From NCBI GenBank assembly GCA_020740775.1, contig JAHEWK010000059.1, forward strand, positions 1-28,371: a DNA stretch of 28,371 nt, given 5' to 3'. Below, piece by piece: positions 9,895 through 19,483 of the stretch (positions are counted from its first letter, which is position 1; each line of letters starts with the position of its first letter). Origin of the DNA: Ilyonectria destructans (Eukaryota > Ascomycota > Sordariomycetes > Hypocreales > Nectriaceae). A program made the position numbers and the translations under genes. Below the pieces are notes generated by a model, which searched no databases, was not told where the DNA came from, and was given only the letters and a program-made list of their open reading frames with translations.

Positions 9895-11523
9895 ATGTCT
9901 GCGATCTATAATCTCGAGCCTCAGCCTACGGCGTCTGCGATTCTGCACACAACGCAGGGCGAACTCTCGGTCGAACTCTTCGCGAAGCAAACCCCGTTAA
10001 CATGCCGAAACTTCTTGCAACTAGCTCTCGATGGCTACTACGACAACACCATATTCCACCGGCTAGTGCCTGGGTTCATTCTACAAGGTGGCGACCCTAC
10101 CGCTACAGGCAACGGCGGAGAGTCAATCTACGATGGAGGGGCGTTCAGCGACGACTTGGATCCATGGCCGATGGACCAGCGCCTGGGAAAGAATGCAGGG
10201 CCGACGGGAATCAACTTCAAGGATGAGTTCCACTCGCGACTCAAGTTCAATCGCCGCGGTCTGTTGGGAATGGCCAACGAGTCGCGCCCTAATACCAACG
10301 GCAGCCAGTTCTTCTTCACCCTTGACAAGACTGAGGAGCTGAACGGCAAGAACACCATGTTCGGTCGCATCGCAGGCGACACTATCTACAACTTGGCAAA
10401 AATTGGCGAGTCGGAGGTTGACAGTGCGACGGAACGACCCACTTACACCGTCAAGATCGAAAGGATCGAGATTCTGGTTAATCCTTTTGAGGACATGAAG
10501 AAGCGGACGAGAGTCGCTGCGCAGGCGCCTAGCAAGGTGTCCGCGGGGAAAGACAAGAAGAAGAAGCGAAAGGGAGGAAAGCAACTACTGAGCTTTGGGG
10601 ATGAAGAAGGAGACGAGGACGTACCGGTCTTCAAGAAGGCCAAGTTTGACACGAGGCTTGTAATGGAAGACCCAGAAGGAGATGCGCAGCCCAAGGACAA
10701 GCCCGCCAAACAAAAGAAGAAAAAGGAGCCCCGTCCCAGGAGCGTGACCCCAGAGCGAGAAGAGGACCGGGATGAACAGGGGGCAGTGCGAAAATCTCAA
10801 CCAGAGAAGAAACCTGGCCCCGCCCGTCGATACGAGGAAGAGTTGTCGCCTGAACCGGAGGCGCCTAAGAAGACTGCATTGGAACGAGCCAACGAAGAGA
10901 TTGCGGCCCTGAAAGCGTCCATGAGGCGGACGATTCACACCGAGCAGCCAGTCGAGGAGAAAAAGAAAACAGCCCTTGAGTCGATGATACCCGAAACCTC
11001 GATGAAAGCCCGTAAACGGCGACCTGGCACCAACAACGCCACGGCCAGCGATGAGCAGAGGACTCTTCGCATGTTAAAAGCGTTCCAGTCGAAGCTGGAA
11101 AAGGCCCCACCGGAAAAAGACACCACGACCTCCTCGCGTCAGGAACAGGAAGAGGATGACGGTGCTCCAGGCGCGGATGACGAGGCTGCCCTTTGCGATT
11201 TACATTTCATCGCCAATTGCCAGAGTTGCACTTCGTGGGACAAACAAGGCAATGAAGAGAGCGACGACGAGGGCTGGATGTCACACTCTCTTAGCTTCGC
11301 GGCGGATAAACTAGGCAAGGATCTCAAAAACCGAAAGAAGGCTGAAGAGGAGCTGGTGGTCATCGATCCGCGCGAGAAGGCACGGACGCTCAAGGAGGAG
11401 AAGCGAGCTGAAAGGGATGCTCGGCAAGGCAAGTCGGGGAGGGCGTGGGACCAAGCCCGAGACCAAGCAAAGAATGCTCAGATGGCTCGAGCTGCATCGC
11501 TTGCTGGAAGAGGCGCAAAATAG
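9895..11523 (+). CDS. cwc27: Spliceosomal cyclophilin-type peptidyl-prolyl isomerase Cwc27
   Basis: An intronless 542-residue protein. Residues 11-195 form a cyclophilin domain (NFLQLALDGYYDNTIFHRLV, then GFILQGGDPTATG and GSQFFFTLDKTEELNGKN). The catalytic-site arginine (R56) and F61/Q64 are present, but the position equivalent to cyclophilin A Trp121 is Glu148 and that of His126 is Asn153. This Trp-to-Glu change is known for the Cwc27 group and goes with little or no isomerase activity. After residue 200 the protein is highly charged and low-complexity (KKKKRKGGK, Glu/Arg-rich repeats), then has a conserved-looking tail with CDLHFIANCQSC and DEGWMSHSL, as in fungal Cwc27. Family role: an accessory protein of the activated spliceosome in the nucleus. 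It sits beside HSF1 in the same orientation. Confidence 0.93.
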   Translation: MSAIYNLEPQPTASAILHTTQGELSVELFAKQTPLTCRNFLQLALDGYYDNTIFHRLVPGFILQGGDPTATGNGGESIYDGGAFSDDLDPWPMDQRLGKNAGPTGINFKDEFHSRLKFNRRGLLGMANESRPNTNGSQFFFTLDKTEELNGKNTMFGRIAGDTIYNLAKIGESEVDSATERPTYTVKIERIEILVNPFEDMKKRTRVAAQAPSKVSAGKDKKKKRKGGKQLLSFGDEEGDEDVPVFKKAKFDTRLVMEDPEGDAQPKDKPAKQKKKKEPRPRSVTPEREEDRDEQGAVRKSQPEKKPGPARRYEEELSPEPEAPKKTALERANEEIAALKASMRRTIHTEQPVEEKKKTALESMIPETSMKARKRRPGTNNATASDEQRTLRMLKAFQSKLEKAPPEKDTTTSSRQEQEEDDGAPGADDEAALCDLHFIANCQSCTSWDKQGNEESDDEGWMSHSLSFAADKLGKDLKNRKKAEEELVVIDPREKARTLKEEKRAERDARQGKSGRAWDQARDQAKNAQMARAASLAGRGAK

Positions 11524-12891
11524 GGCTAGCTCTAGTTGCTAGCTGTTGAGTGATTGTCTGTATTGTAGGGACTGTATAGTATTGTCCTTGGTGAGCGATG
11601 TAATGAGGATAGGAAGAAGCTGCGATACCCAGCAAATGTAACCGTATTCCATTGCGCACATGCAGCCGTTGTATTGATGGCGCCCTGGCCTGACCTATTT
11701 TGAGTCTAGAAGCAACATTGTTCTGATACAGTCCCCACCCTGCCATGCATGCATACCCGGCGCCAACACAATGCTTTGTTGAAGAACAACGAGCATGTAA
11801 AGTGGGTGAGAGAATAAACCTACCAAGACCAAGAAGATCCTTGAGTACCTTATCTGGGAGAAGAAGAACAAAACAAGCCCCCAAGTAGAGTTACGAGGTT
11901 CTAGGGGCAGGAACTAAGTTCACAATTGCTTAATACCCACCGATCTGCATGGCCATGTACCGTAACTTGGGCTTGATAACGACGCGAGAAGGCGCTATCT
12001 TATCGTCACGTGAAATGAACCTGGCTTCGTGTGTCACCATGGGTTCTGATTGGCCAGTCAGGATTTGACAATTGATCGTCGCCCGCCCCAAATGCTTTGG
12101 ACGGACCCTCTCCAGCCTCTGCGACCGCCAACTCCGAGTCTATCATCACCATTTCGACCGATTTCACTGGCGCCTGCTCCTGTGATCTCTGGTTTGCGCA
12201 TCACTTTCTCCGCATTATTGTGTGCACCAGAATGGGTCCTTCGTCCGACGACTCATTTCACACCTAATCGAGACGCCCCCAGGCACCCCCGATTAAGCCT
12301 ACCGAGCACGCCCAGCGCGCTCAGCCTGTTCGCGCACCACCGAACGACGCCGGGTTGCGTTTACGCATCACCGATTTTACGCCTTCCTTGCAATAAAGCC
12401 GCATCGCAGACCCTTCTGCCTTGGATTTATTGCGCCCGCGACTTCTTTCACCTGGCTCTTGCTTCCTCCACGAACCCACCTCGCTCTACTCCGCCGAACG
12501 AAGCCTTCTTCAGCCTCACTTGTAGCTTAACAGCAATAGTCTGCCGACGTTGACCTCGCACGCCCGCAGAACTATTTCTGAGCGCCATCTTCACCCGCGA
12601 ACGAGATTCCTACTCCCCGAGGCTCACTTGCTACTACCCGACAATCCGCCGCTAGACGACGCGATCGACATCCATTTTCCGAACCGGACCGCTGGAGCAC
12701 CTTCTCACCGACCCGACTTCTGCGCCTACCGAGGTGAAATTTGCGCCCTGCCTCGATTCTGACGCCGGAATATTCGCGAGGCAGCAAATCCGACACCGTG
12801 ATACCAGGCATCGATAACGGGCCTGCCCACTTTCAATCACACCTCACAACTCCCACCAAGCTCGAACTCTGGTTCACACAGCTCGTTACCT
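11524..12891. promoter_or_regulatory. Intergenic region: CWC27 3' end, HSF1 promoter and long leader
   Basis: 11524-11900 would hold the CWC27 3' untranslated region. A CACGTG E-box-like palindrome lies at 12007-12012. From 12040 to 12890 the plus strand is strongly pyrimidine-rich, as is common for long fungal 5' leaders. If transcription starts near 12030 the leader would be about 850 nt. It contains a 9-codon upstream frame in good initiation context (12039-12068) and a longer one (12092-12553). I looked for canonical nGAAnnTTCn heat-shock elements and found only imperfect ones. Confidence 0.5.
12039..12068 (+). promoter_or_regulatory. Possible short upstream ORF in the HSF1 leader
   Basis: ATG in the strong context TCACCATGG encodes MGSDWPVRI and stops. 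Whether it is transcribed is unknown; no transcription start can be placed from sequence alone. Confidence 0.35.
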
Positions 12892-15176
12892 ATGTCGGCA
12901 CCAAATCCCAGGAAACGAGGAGCTCCAGGTGCGGCACCGATAGTGCCGATCCAGCAGCAGATGCAGCAACCGTATGGGTCGGGAGCCGGAGCGGCGGACC
13001 AGATGCTGCGATGGAACGGTATGGGTGATGGGACTGGCTTTGTCGATGGGAATGCGCACGTCGGCAACTCGTACGGTCTAGTCCCGGCTCAGCCGCAGTA
13101 TCCCCAAGCGGTTCCGAATGCAACCAACTCCATCGCCCGGCGACAGACAAACCGGGCTCTCGTGCCGACTAACCCACGCCCAAATTTTGATGCGTCCGCT
13201 GACCCGTGGGGCAACTTTGTCGGAGACGAGAACTCTCTTCTCCAGCAGAACCCCACCGAGACTCTGACTGAACAGGAGAATCTTGAGCTGCTGGAGGAGA
13301 TGGCCTCCAAGGCCAAGAGAGAGTCCCAAGCGAAGCGCAAACAGATTCCTCCATTTGTGCAGAAACTCAGCAGGTAAGCTCCACGATGGGCCTGTCTTAT
13401 GTACACACTAACTGGTATAGTTTTCTCGAGGAGCGCAAGAATGAAGACTTGATCAGATGGTCGGAGAAAGGCGACTCTTTTATCGTTCTCGATGAAGATG
13501 AGTTCGCCAAGACTTTGATTCCAGAGCTGTTTAAGCACAACAACTATGCGTCATTCGTCAGGCAACTCAATATGTACGGGTTCCACAAGCGCGTGGGTCT
13601 GTCTGATAACTCCATGCGAGCGAGTGAACGCAAGAACAAGAGCCCTAGCGAGTATTCCAACCCGTACTTCAGGCGAGGCCACCCCAACTTGTTGTGGTTG
13701 ATCAACAAGCCCAAGGGCGGAAGCAAGGCCAAGAAGGGCAACAAGAACGGTGAGGGAGACAATGATAGCGAGGAAGAAGTCGGACCTGAAGAGGTTCTCG
13801 GTCAAGGGCTGGGCACTTCCAACATCCCGACGGGGAGGTCTCTTCCTGCCGCCGATTCTCAACCAATGCCGAAGAAGGAGATGGTTGTCATTCGAGAAGA
13901 GCTGACCAAGGTGCGCGATCAACAAAAATTGATTCTCAATGCCATCAACCGCCTGCAGCGAAACAACAACGACCTGTATAGCCAGGCTGTTATGTTCCAG
14001 AACCAGCACGACCGACACCAGAACTCGATCAATGCCATTCTCAACTTCCTCGCCAATGTTTTCAGGAAAACATTGGAGGACCAGGGAAACACGCAGAACG
14101 TCAGCGACATCATCTCAAGCATGATCTCAAACCAGGGGCAGCAGTCTGCTCAACACAGCAGCGTCATCGACCTGGGAGATTTCATCCAAGCTCAGATGGA
14201 CCCAAACGCGGCCTCGTTTGGAACCCCGCACAAGAAGACCCGCGGATTGCTTCCACCAATCCCCAACCAGAACAATCGATCCCAATCGCAAGCTCAATCT
14301 CAAACCCCATCAATGAGGACCCCGTCTGTGGGTAGCAGCTCGTACCAACCCGTCAACCATCATAACCCGGAGATGGGCCATGTCACAGAGCTTGTTGAGG
14401 GATCCCCTACAGACACGACTTCACCCAGTCTTCGTCAGGAGTTGGAGGCAAATCCTCACGAGCGGATGATGAAAATTATCAACGACCACAACGCAACCAA
14501 CTCGCATGGACTAGATCTCCCCGAGGCTGCTGAGCTCGTGGCCAATGCACCCAACACTTTAAACCACGACCAGAGAAGCAAGCTCGTCAACTTCATGGCC
14601 GGCCAGTCTTCGTCCGCTTCATCCAGGCCTATGCCCGTCACTTCCAACCCCTCTATGGACTTACCACCCATGCCCTCGACCTCGGTTTCTCCACCCCCGA
14701 TTGAAACCAACACTGCCCCATCGCTCTCACCTATCATGCAACCTCCCATGGCTCCACCCTCTTTACACCAGATTGGTTCGAACCAGGTCGACTTGGAAAC
14801 GCTCCAACGCTTGCAGAGCGAACAGGATGCCAAGATCAGCGAGCTGGGTTCGTTGCTTGGGCCTCTTAGCCCCTCTGGACATATCCCAGGTTTGAGTGAA
14901 ACCGCCGAGTACTTTGATCCTCCCCCGGTGGACCTCGACCAGTATTTTGATAGCAACGCGTTCCTGAACGACAGCCACTTTGGTGGGGATGGCAATGACT
15001 TCAACTTCACCCTTGACCCTGACCCGGACAACAACTCGCTGAAGCCTAACCGGGACCTTGGCGGAGGCGGCAGCAACAATACCCCAAGCCCTGCTGGGAC
15101 TGAAGAGATCCCTCGGGGTGACTTGGGGTTTGATGGCAGTCCTGATCGTGGTATTAAGCGGCAGCGTGTGGGCTGA
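12892..15176 (+). CDS. hsf1: Heat shock transcription factor Hsf1 (two exons)
   Basis: Exon 1 is 12892-13373 and exon 2 is 13421-15176, giving 745 residues. The splice joins PPFVQKLS to FLEERKNEDLIRWSEKGDSF, so the intron falls inside the DNA-binding domain (residues about 153-259). The recognition helix is SFVRQLNMYGFHK and the domain ends NPYFRRGHPNLLWLI, the hallmark of true Hsf1 rather than Skn7 or Sfl1. Residues about 314-380 form the HR-A/B trimerisation coiled coil (ending INAILNFLANVFRKTL). The rest is Pro/Ser/Gln-rich with acidic patches near the C terminus (YFDPPPVDLDQYFDS), likely the activation region. Hsf1 trimers bind GAA repeats and drive chaperone genes in the nucleus. The N-terminal 150 residues are low-complexity (Gln/Gly/Pro). 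Confidence 0.95.
13374..13420 (+). other. HSF1 intron
   Basis: GTAAGC donor, ACTAAC branch and GGTATAG acceptor, 47 nt, phase 2. Removing it restores the continuous heat-shock DNA-binding domain, which settles the model. Confidence 0.95.
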
Positions 15177-15815
15177 GTGCGAAGTTCAGGCATCTCATGT
15201 TGTTGCTAGAAAGGCAAGACGCGTCTTTTGTCTTGCCCGCGACACTTGCTTGCTCACATTCTTTTGAGGTTTTACGCAGCGACATACATCTTTAATCTGA
15301 CTTGTTGGAGGGCTGAGCGGCTTTTTTTGTGCGTACTTTATTTTTTACATACATACCTACACGTCTACACACACGCGAGCGCACGGAGATTACGATACGC
15401 CCTGGGTCGTCCCGGAATCATGGGGCGAGAGGACGGCGGAAAGTAAAAAAACAGCCGGATGGTGGCTGTAAGGACAAACGAACATATGGAGCGGAAGAGG
15501 GTTTTCTGTTCCTGGATATGGATACGGGGTTTCATAGACTTTGCAGAGCAGGTGTTTGTGATTGAAATGAAGACGTTTCCGTTGGATTGCCAGAGAATGA
15601 GTGCCACGTTTTGACGATGATACTAGGTGATTCCTTGCTACTCTCCTGCGACGGAAACTTGTACTGTCTGATTGATGCGAATGCGAATCAAGTAGGAAGA
15701 TGTCCGCATCCCGACGCGACCCTTCTAGTGATCTCGACAAGATCTGTTGACTCATGGCGTTGCTGCCATTCAACCTAACGATATCTCCACCATGATTCAT
15801 AGTGGTGATTGGGCG
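15177..15815. other. HSF1 3' region, no further gene
   Basis: Contains the HSF1 3' untranslated region (T-rich stretches near 15323-15350). The 151-codon open frame on the minus strand across 15390-15845 has no domain and runs into the MITE, so it is left out. Confidence 0.5.
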
Positions 15816-15823
15816 TTTGAAAA

Positions 15824-16151
15824 GAGGATTGATTCGCACACTCACCCATTGCTACCCATTGCTACTTGCGCACATAACTGCATATCTCAATCCTGCTGGT
15901 AATTATCTATCATCCTAATAAGTTTATAAGACTGACTTTTTATATTTATTCTCTAATAACGTTTTATTGTATTGTATTGTATTTTGTTAAGTTAGATTTG
16001 TTAATAAATATAAGCCTAAGTGAGGTCTAAGAATTCCAATGCACATATTAGGTATATTGGTTTGGCCTGAGGTTTAGCCTGAGGTTTAGCCTGAGGTTTG
16101 GCCTGAGGTTTAGCCAAAGGGACTTGTATCTGTGTGCGAATAGCAGTACTC
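15824..16151. mobile_element. hAT-like MITE, copy A, with perfect 8-bp target duplication
   Basis: A 328-bp element with no coding capacity. The left end is GAGGATTGATTCGCACAC and the reverse complement of the right end is GAGTACTGCTATTCGCACAC. It is flanked on both sides by TTTGAAAA (15816-15823 and 16152-16159). The interior is AT-rich, with a TATTG pentamer run near 15966-15985 and four tandem copies of a 12-mer (GCCTGAGGTTTA type) at about 16066-16114. An 8-bp duplication is the hallmark of hAT-superfamily elements. An unoccupied relative of the insertion site is present at 19475-19500. It is non-autonomous: mobilisation would need a transposase from elsewhere. Confidence 0.8.
16066..16114. 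repeat. 12-bp tandem repeat inside MITE copy A
   Basis: Four nearly identical units of GCCTGAGGTTTA, the third ending in TTTG. MITE copy B has a single related unit (GCTGAGGCTTTAG near 21794-21806), so the array expanded in copy A or contracted in copy B. Confidence 0.8.
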
Positions 16152-16159
16152 TTTGAAAA

Positions 16160-16365
16160 TTCTTGACTGTTCGGGAGGGCCATCGGTTCTCGCCAGCTGC
16201 GAGCATCTGCCAGCCGCTGGTGCTGCCTAAGGTACCAAGTATGATAACAAAACGTAACTCCTTCGCTGCTTCGGCGACGATTCCTCCTCTTCAGTCGATT
16301 TTTCACCACCCTCACCTTCGATGGCTTCGGCCTCAACCTTCCTCCCACCTCCCTGCCTGTCTATG
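16160..16365. repeat. Dispersed repeat block, copy 1
   Basis: Shares long near-identical words with 19484-19720: GCCAGCTGCGAGCATCTGCC, then CTGGTGCTGCC, TTCGGCGACGATTC, TTTTTCACCACCCTCACCT and ATGGCTTCGGCCTC. It contains small hairpins (CCAG-CGG-CTGG). Function is unknown; no conserved reading frame between the copies was found. Confidence 0.7.
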
Positions 16366-16389
16366 GACTGACACTCCTCCACCCCCCCA

Positions 16390-16550
16390 AGCCAACCGAA
16401 GCTCTCCTTCGGAATCAGCCATGCGTTCCTACGCATAAACCGGCGGGCCCTTTATGGGTAGCCGTGGCCCACGCAGCGACTGCGGACCCGTTTTTGTGTT
16501 GGCATCGAAAACGGCAATAACTTATTTTCCCCAACTCTCTTTCCCTCCTG
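16390..16550. repeat. 77-bp-core repeat, unit 1
   Basis: The unit runs from GCCAACCGAAGCTCTCC to a CCCTCCTG tail. Core 16440-16516 is identical in all three units. It holds a perfect hairpin CGCAG-CGA-CTGCG (16472-16484), the palindrome GGGCCC, a CCC/GGG stem around TTTAT, and a run of five T. Unit 1 lacks the AGGT insertion found upstream of the core in units 2 and 3. Confidence 0.85.
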
Positions 16551-16601
16551 CTCGATAACTATCCTTCTCTCCCACCTCGACAACTCTCACCAATTCCACT
16601 A

Positions 16602-16765
16602 GCCAAACGAAGATCTCCTTCGGAATCAGCCATGCGTTCCTAGGTACGCATAAACCGGCGGGCCCTTTATGGGTAGCCGTGGCCCACGCAGCGACTGCGG
16701 ACCCGTTTTTGTGTTGGCATCGAAAACGGCAATAACTTATTCCCCACAACTCTCTTTCCCTCCTG
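16602..16765. repeat. 77-bp-core repeat, unit 2
   Basis: Core 16655-16731. Shares with unit 1 the AATAACTTATT extension after the core and the CTCTTTCCCTCCTG tail. The core start is 215 bases after that of unit 1. Confidence 0.85.
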
Positions 16766-16940
16766 TCTCAACAACTCTACTGTCTCGACAACTCTCCTTT
16801 CCTCCTATCTCGACAACTCTCCTTCCCTCCCGTCTCAACAACTCTTTTGTCTCGACAACTCTCCTTCCCTCCTATCTCGACAACTCTCCTTCCCTCCTGT
16901 TCGACAAATCTCCTTCCCCCTGTCTCGACAACTCTCAACA
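16760..16940. repeat. Minisatellite of about 25-bp units
   Basis: Roughly seven imperfect tandem units built on TCTCGACAACTCTCC followed by TTCCCTCCTG or TTCCCTCCTA. The units vary in length (some are shortened to CTCGACAACTC). It lies between units 2 and 3 of the 77-bp-core repeat and probably grew from the CCCTCCTG tail of those units. Confidence 0.8.
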
Positions 16941-16949
16941 CTACCACAA

Positions 16950-17082
16950 GCCAAACGAAGCTCTCTTCGAAATCAGCCATACGTTCCTAGGTACGTATAA
17001 ACCGGCGGGCCCTTTATGGGTAGCCGTGGCCCACGCAGCGACTGCGGACCCGTTTTTGTGTTGGCATCGAAAACGGCATAAT
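16950..17082. repeat. 77-bp-core repeat, unit 3
   Basis: Core 17002-17078, identical to the other two, while the bases before it carry several substitutions (for example CGAAATCAGCCATACG against CGGAATCAGCCATGCG). The tail after the core differs from units 1 and 2. Confidence 0.85.
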
Positions 17083-17181
17083 CTCTATTTATCCCCTCCA
17101 TCAATCCTAAGTGTCTACCAAAACACCCTTGCCCACATCTCAGCAAAGCCTTTGTCGAAATCGTCCACCTAGCGGCTAGGG

Positions 17182-19169
17182 ATGCTCGATGTACCCTCGA
17201 TGTCAAAGTTGGTCAGTCTCTGGCTTGAATAGTACGTATCTCTTATGAACGCTCTCTTCCCTGACATGATGCTGACATACCCATAGCCATCCAGCTGCCT
17301 ATCGCGACATCCAACCCTCCAACTTTCCAGCAGACGCATTCCAAGCTCAGAACGCCGAAAGAACAAGGACAAGGACTATGGATACCGCTGCGTGCAGATG
17401 AACTGGAAAACAATCTTCTCAACCTCAAGCATAGCCGGTTTCTCGATACAGCTGGTGCCTACATCTTCTCTATGTTGCGGGAACCCTCTGGAGAGGCAGT
17501 CACTGCCCATTACGACAAGCCTCGCGATGCCCAGCTTGCCGCGACTGCTATGACTCTTGCCGACTCCTTAAAGCAAGAGGAAACCGAGGACGACATCGTC
17601 TGGTTTGAGCGTCTCCGCAACTGGGTAGCCTCAAACCGTCTCATGCGCCCGGGGCGGGGTGATAATGACCCGGGTGAACCATGGATGGCTATGCGAGTTC
17701 CCTTACCCCCCAGAACCGGTAGCAACCTTGCTATGTTTTCAGTCAAGACCCCAACACAGCCCAACTGGACCTTCGGAATGAAACGGCCTCCCATTTTGTG
17801 CACTCTTCCTTCCATCAAGATCGTCGGGCCCTTGAACTTGTTCCTACAGCGCATCTTCAGACCTGGTATCGATAAAGAATCACCCACCACATCATATCCT
17901 ACCCTGGGTTCCAATCTGTGGTACGCTGCAAATATGACATCGATCCAGGCGGAATGTGATGCAGTCACGGATTTAAACGACATGAAAGACCCTCTCGATA
18001 TCACTCTGGCAGTACAGTGGTGGAAGTATTCGCTGAAGTTCGAAGGCAAGATCCAACATCGCAACCTCCTAGCCGAGTTCCCCCAACTTCAAGATGATCT
18101 TGACGCTGGCCGCTACGAAGGCGAAAGACACGACGCAATCACTTCGTTCGGAGAAGCTCCATTTGGCATTTTGTTTGGCGCAGGAGGACCAGGCAGTGGA
18201 AAGACCTCTTTTGCTATTGGCGTCGTGAAGGCTATCATTAGCAGACCCCACGAAGCCGCGAAGCAGAGACAACCCAGTCGACAAGGTCCCAGTACTCAAG
18301 TTCCCACCAATAGTGCCTGGGCTCGTGTTTTTGCCGCAGCTAAAGCAAAGGAGGCAAGCACTCAAGACTCACGCACAGCCGTAGTCGCCTGGACTGCCGC
18401 TCAAAACAACTCGGTTGATTACGCCGTCATCGGTTGCACGATGCATGCCCTGGCAAGACAATCTGCCGTGCTTTGCCTTACCAGATCGAGCTATCTAATG
18501 TTCTTGTGGATGACCCATCACCTCCCAAAATGATCGACATGGACAGCGTCGGGTATGCGGCTAGTCAAGACAAGCAGCTTGCAGCTCATGTTAACCAGCA
18601 CCGCGTCAAGTCATTTGAAGCACGCTCGCCGTCTGTCTGCTTTGGCACAATTTCATCGCTCGCAAAGGTTATCGCTCACAAGGACAAAGACGAATGGCGG
18701 GAATACCACGATGCCATGATCCAGCGACAGCGAGACCCCGAGATGTTCAAGCTCAAGCACAAAAATCATCTCGGTGTAGCACGAAAATTGCTTAAAGCTG
18801 CGGCGCAAGCTTGCGATGTTGTTTGTGGCACTCCTGTCGCCCTCAGTCAACTTGCAAACCAGACGGATTGGAAGCCTGACTTCGTCGTGCTGAATGATGC
18901 GGCCCGCATGCGGGAAAGTGTTTCAGCTATTTTGCTGTCAACTTTTCCACGATCAGCATGCCTCTTCATCGGAGACACCTCGCAAGTCCCTTGCAAGTCC
19001 CTGGTCAAAGGCGATTCTAAGGCCAAGACCATTTCTGGACGCCAGAGAACTGTCAGCCTCCTCGCCCGTGTTGAATCCATGGGTCGTCTCAACTTCTCCC
19101 TCCGCAAAACTCAGCGCGCATGAAAAGTTTGCAGACTGGGCAAACGGGTAATTCTATGATGGTCGGATG
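17182..19169 (+). pseudogene. Broken SF1 (Upf1/Dna2-like) helicase, copy 2
   Basis: The better-preserved of two copies. ATG at 17182 starts MLDVPSMSKLVSLWLEYH across a 55-nt intron (17232-17286), then a TGA and frame change lead into the long frame 17472-18533. Walker A is GGPGSGKT at 18183-18206. A frameshift near 18430 moves the reading into 18434-19123. Motif II (18893-18916) reads NDAARMRE: the metal-binding Asp is Asn and the catalytic Glu is Asp. Motif III GDTSQ is intact (18971-18985). A further frameshift near 19110 leads to AHEKFADWAN, a TAA (19149-19151), then FYDGRM, which resembles the start of the second RecA domain. The remaining C-terminal motifs are absent. Homologous to 3736-4677 but clearly diverged. 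Family members unwind RNA or DNA; this one has several frame breaks and altered active-site residues. Confidence 0.7.
17232..17286 (+). other. Intron in SF1 helicase copy 2
   Basis: GTACGT donor, GCTGAC branch and CATAG acceptor, 55 nt. It joins SLWLEY to HPAAYRDIQPSNFPADAF in frame, showing this was once a spliced gene. Confidence 0.7.
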
Positions 19170-19483
19170 AGCTCATTCACAGAGACGACGACACAACGCG
19201 CGTCATACGATAAAGTGTCGTAATTTCTTGCTTCTTTTTGTGCTGCGATGGATACTACTGGTTATAAGATAATGATAATGTTTAAATGATGTAACTTTTG
19301 TAAAACTTCTGGCCTTCTGCAACTTGTATGAAACATATGGGGATGGACTGGAACATCAGTGGATCAGCGATAGTGATGAACTGAACGTTGGGCGATTGCC
19401 AAGATGAGCCCGGAACTGTATGCCACCCGCGCCCGTGTCTTTATTGCTATCTTGTATCGTAGAATGTGACGAATGATTGGGGG
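19170..19483. other. No gene seen; contains the empty-site left flank
   Basis: Sequence without coding features. The last part (TGATTGGGGG at 19474-19483) matches the left flank of MITE copy A (TGATTGGGCG). Confidence 0.5.

Noticed and set aside
12050..12553. 167-codon open frame upstream of HSF1
   Set aside because: It has a non-ATG beginning (ATG only at 12092), Pro/Ser/Leu-rich composition typical of a CT-rich leader, and no domain. Kept only as possible upstream ORF sequence.
11884..12891. Heat-shock elements for HSF1 autoregulation
   Set aside because: Only GAA and TTC words with wrong spacing were found; none fits nGAAnnTTCn repeats.
14456..15193. 245-codon minus-strand open frame
   Set aside because: Antisense shadow of the HSF1 C-terminal coding region.
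15390..15845. 151-codon minus-strand open frame
   Set aside because: It overlaps the HSF1 3' region and runs into the MITE; no domain or intron pattern supports it.
16440..17078. Pol III promoter boxes in the 77-bp core (tRNA- or SINE-like origin)
   Set aside because: A partial box B-like word (TTTTCGATGCC on minus) and a box A-like word exist, but they match weakly and their order on that strand is wrong for an internal promoter.
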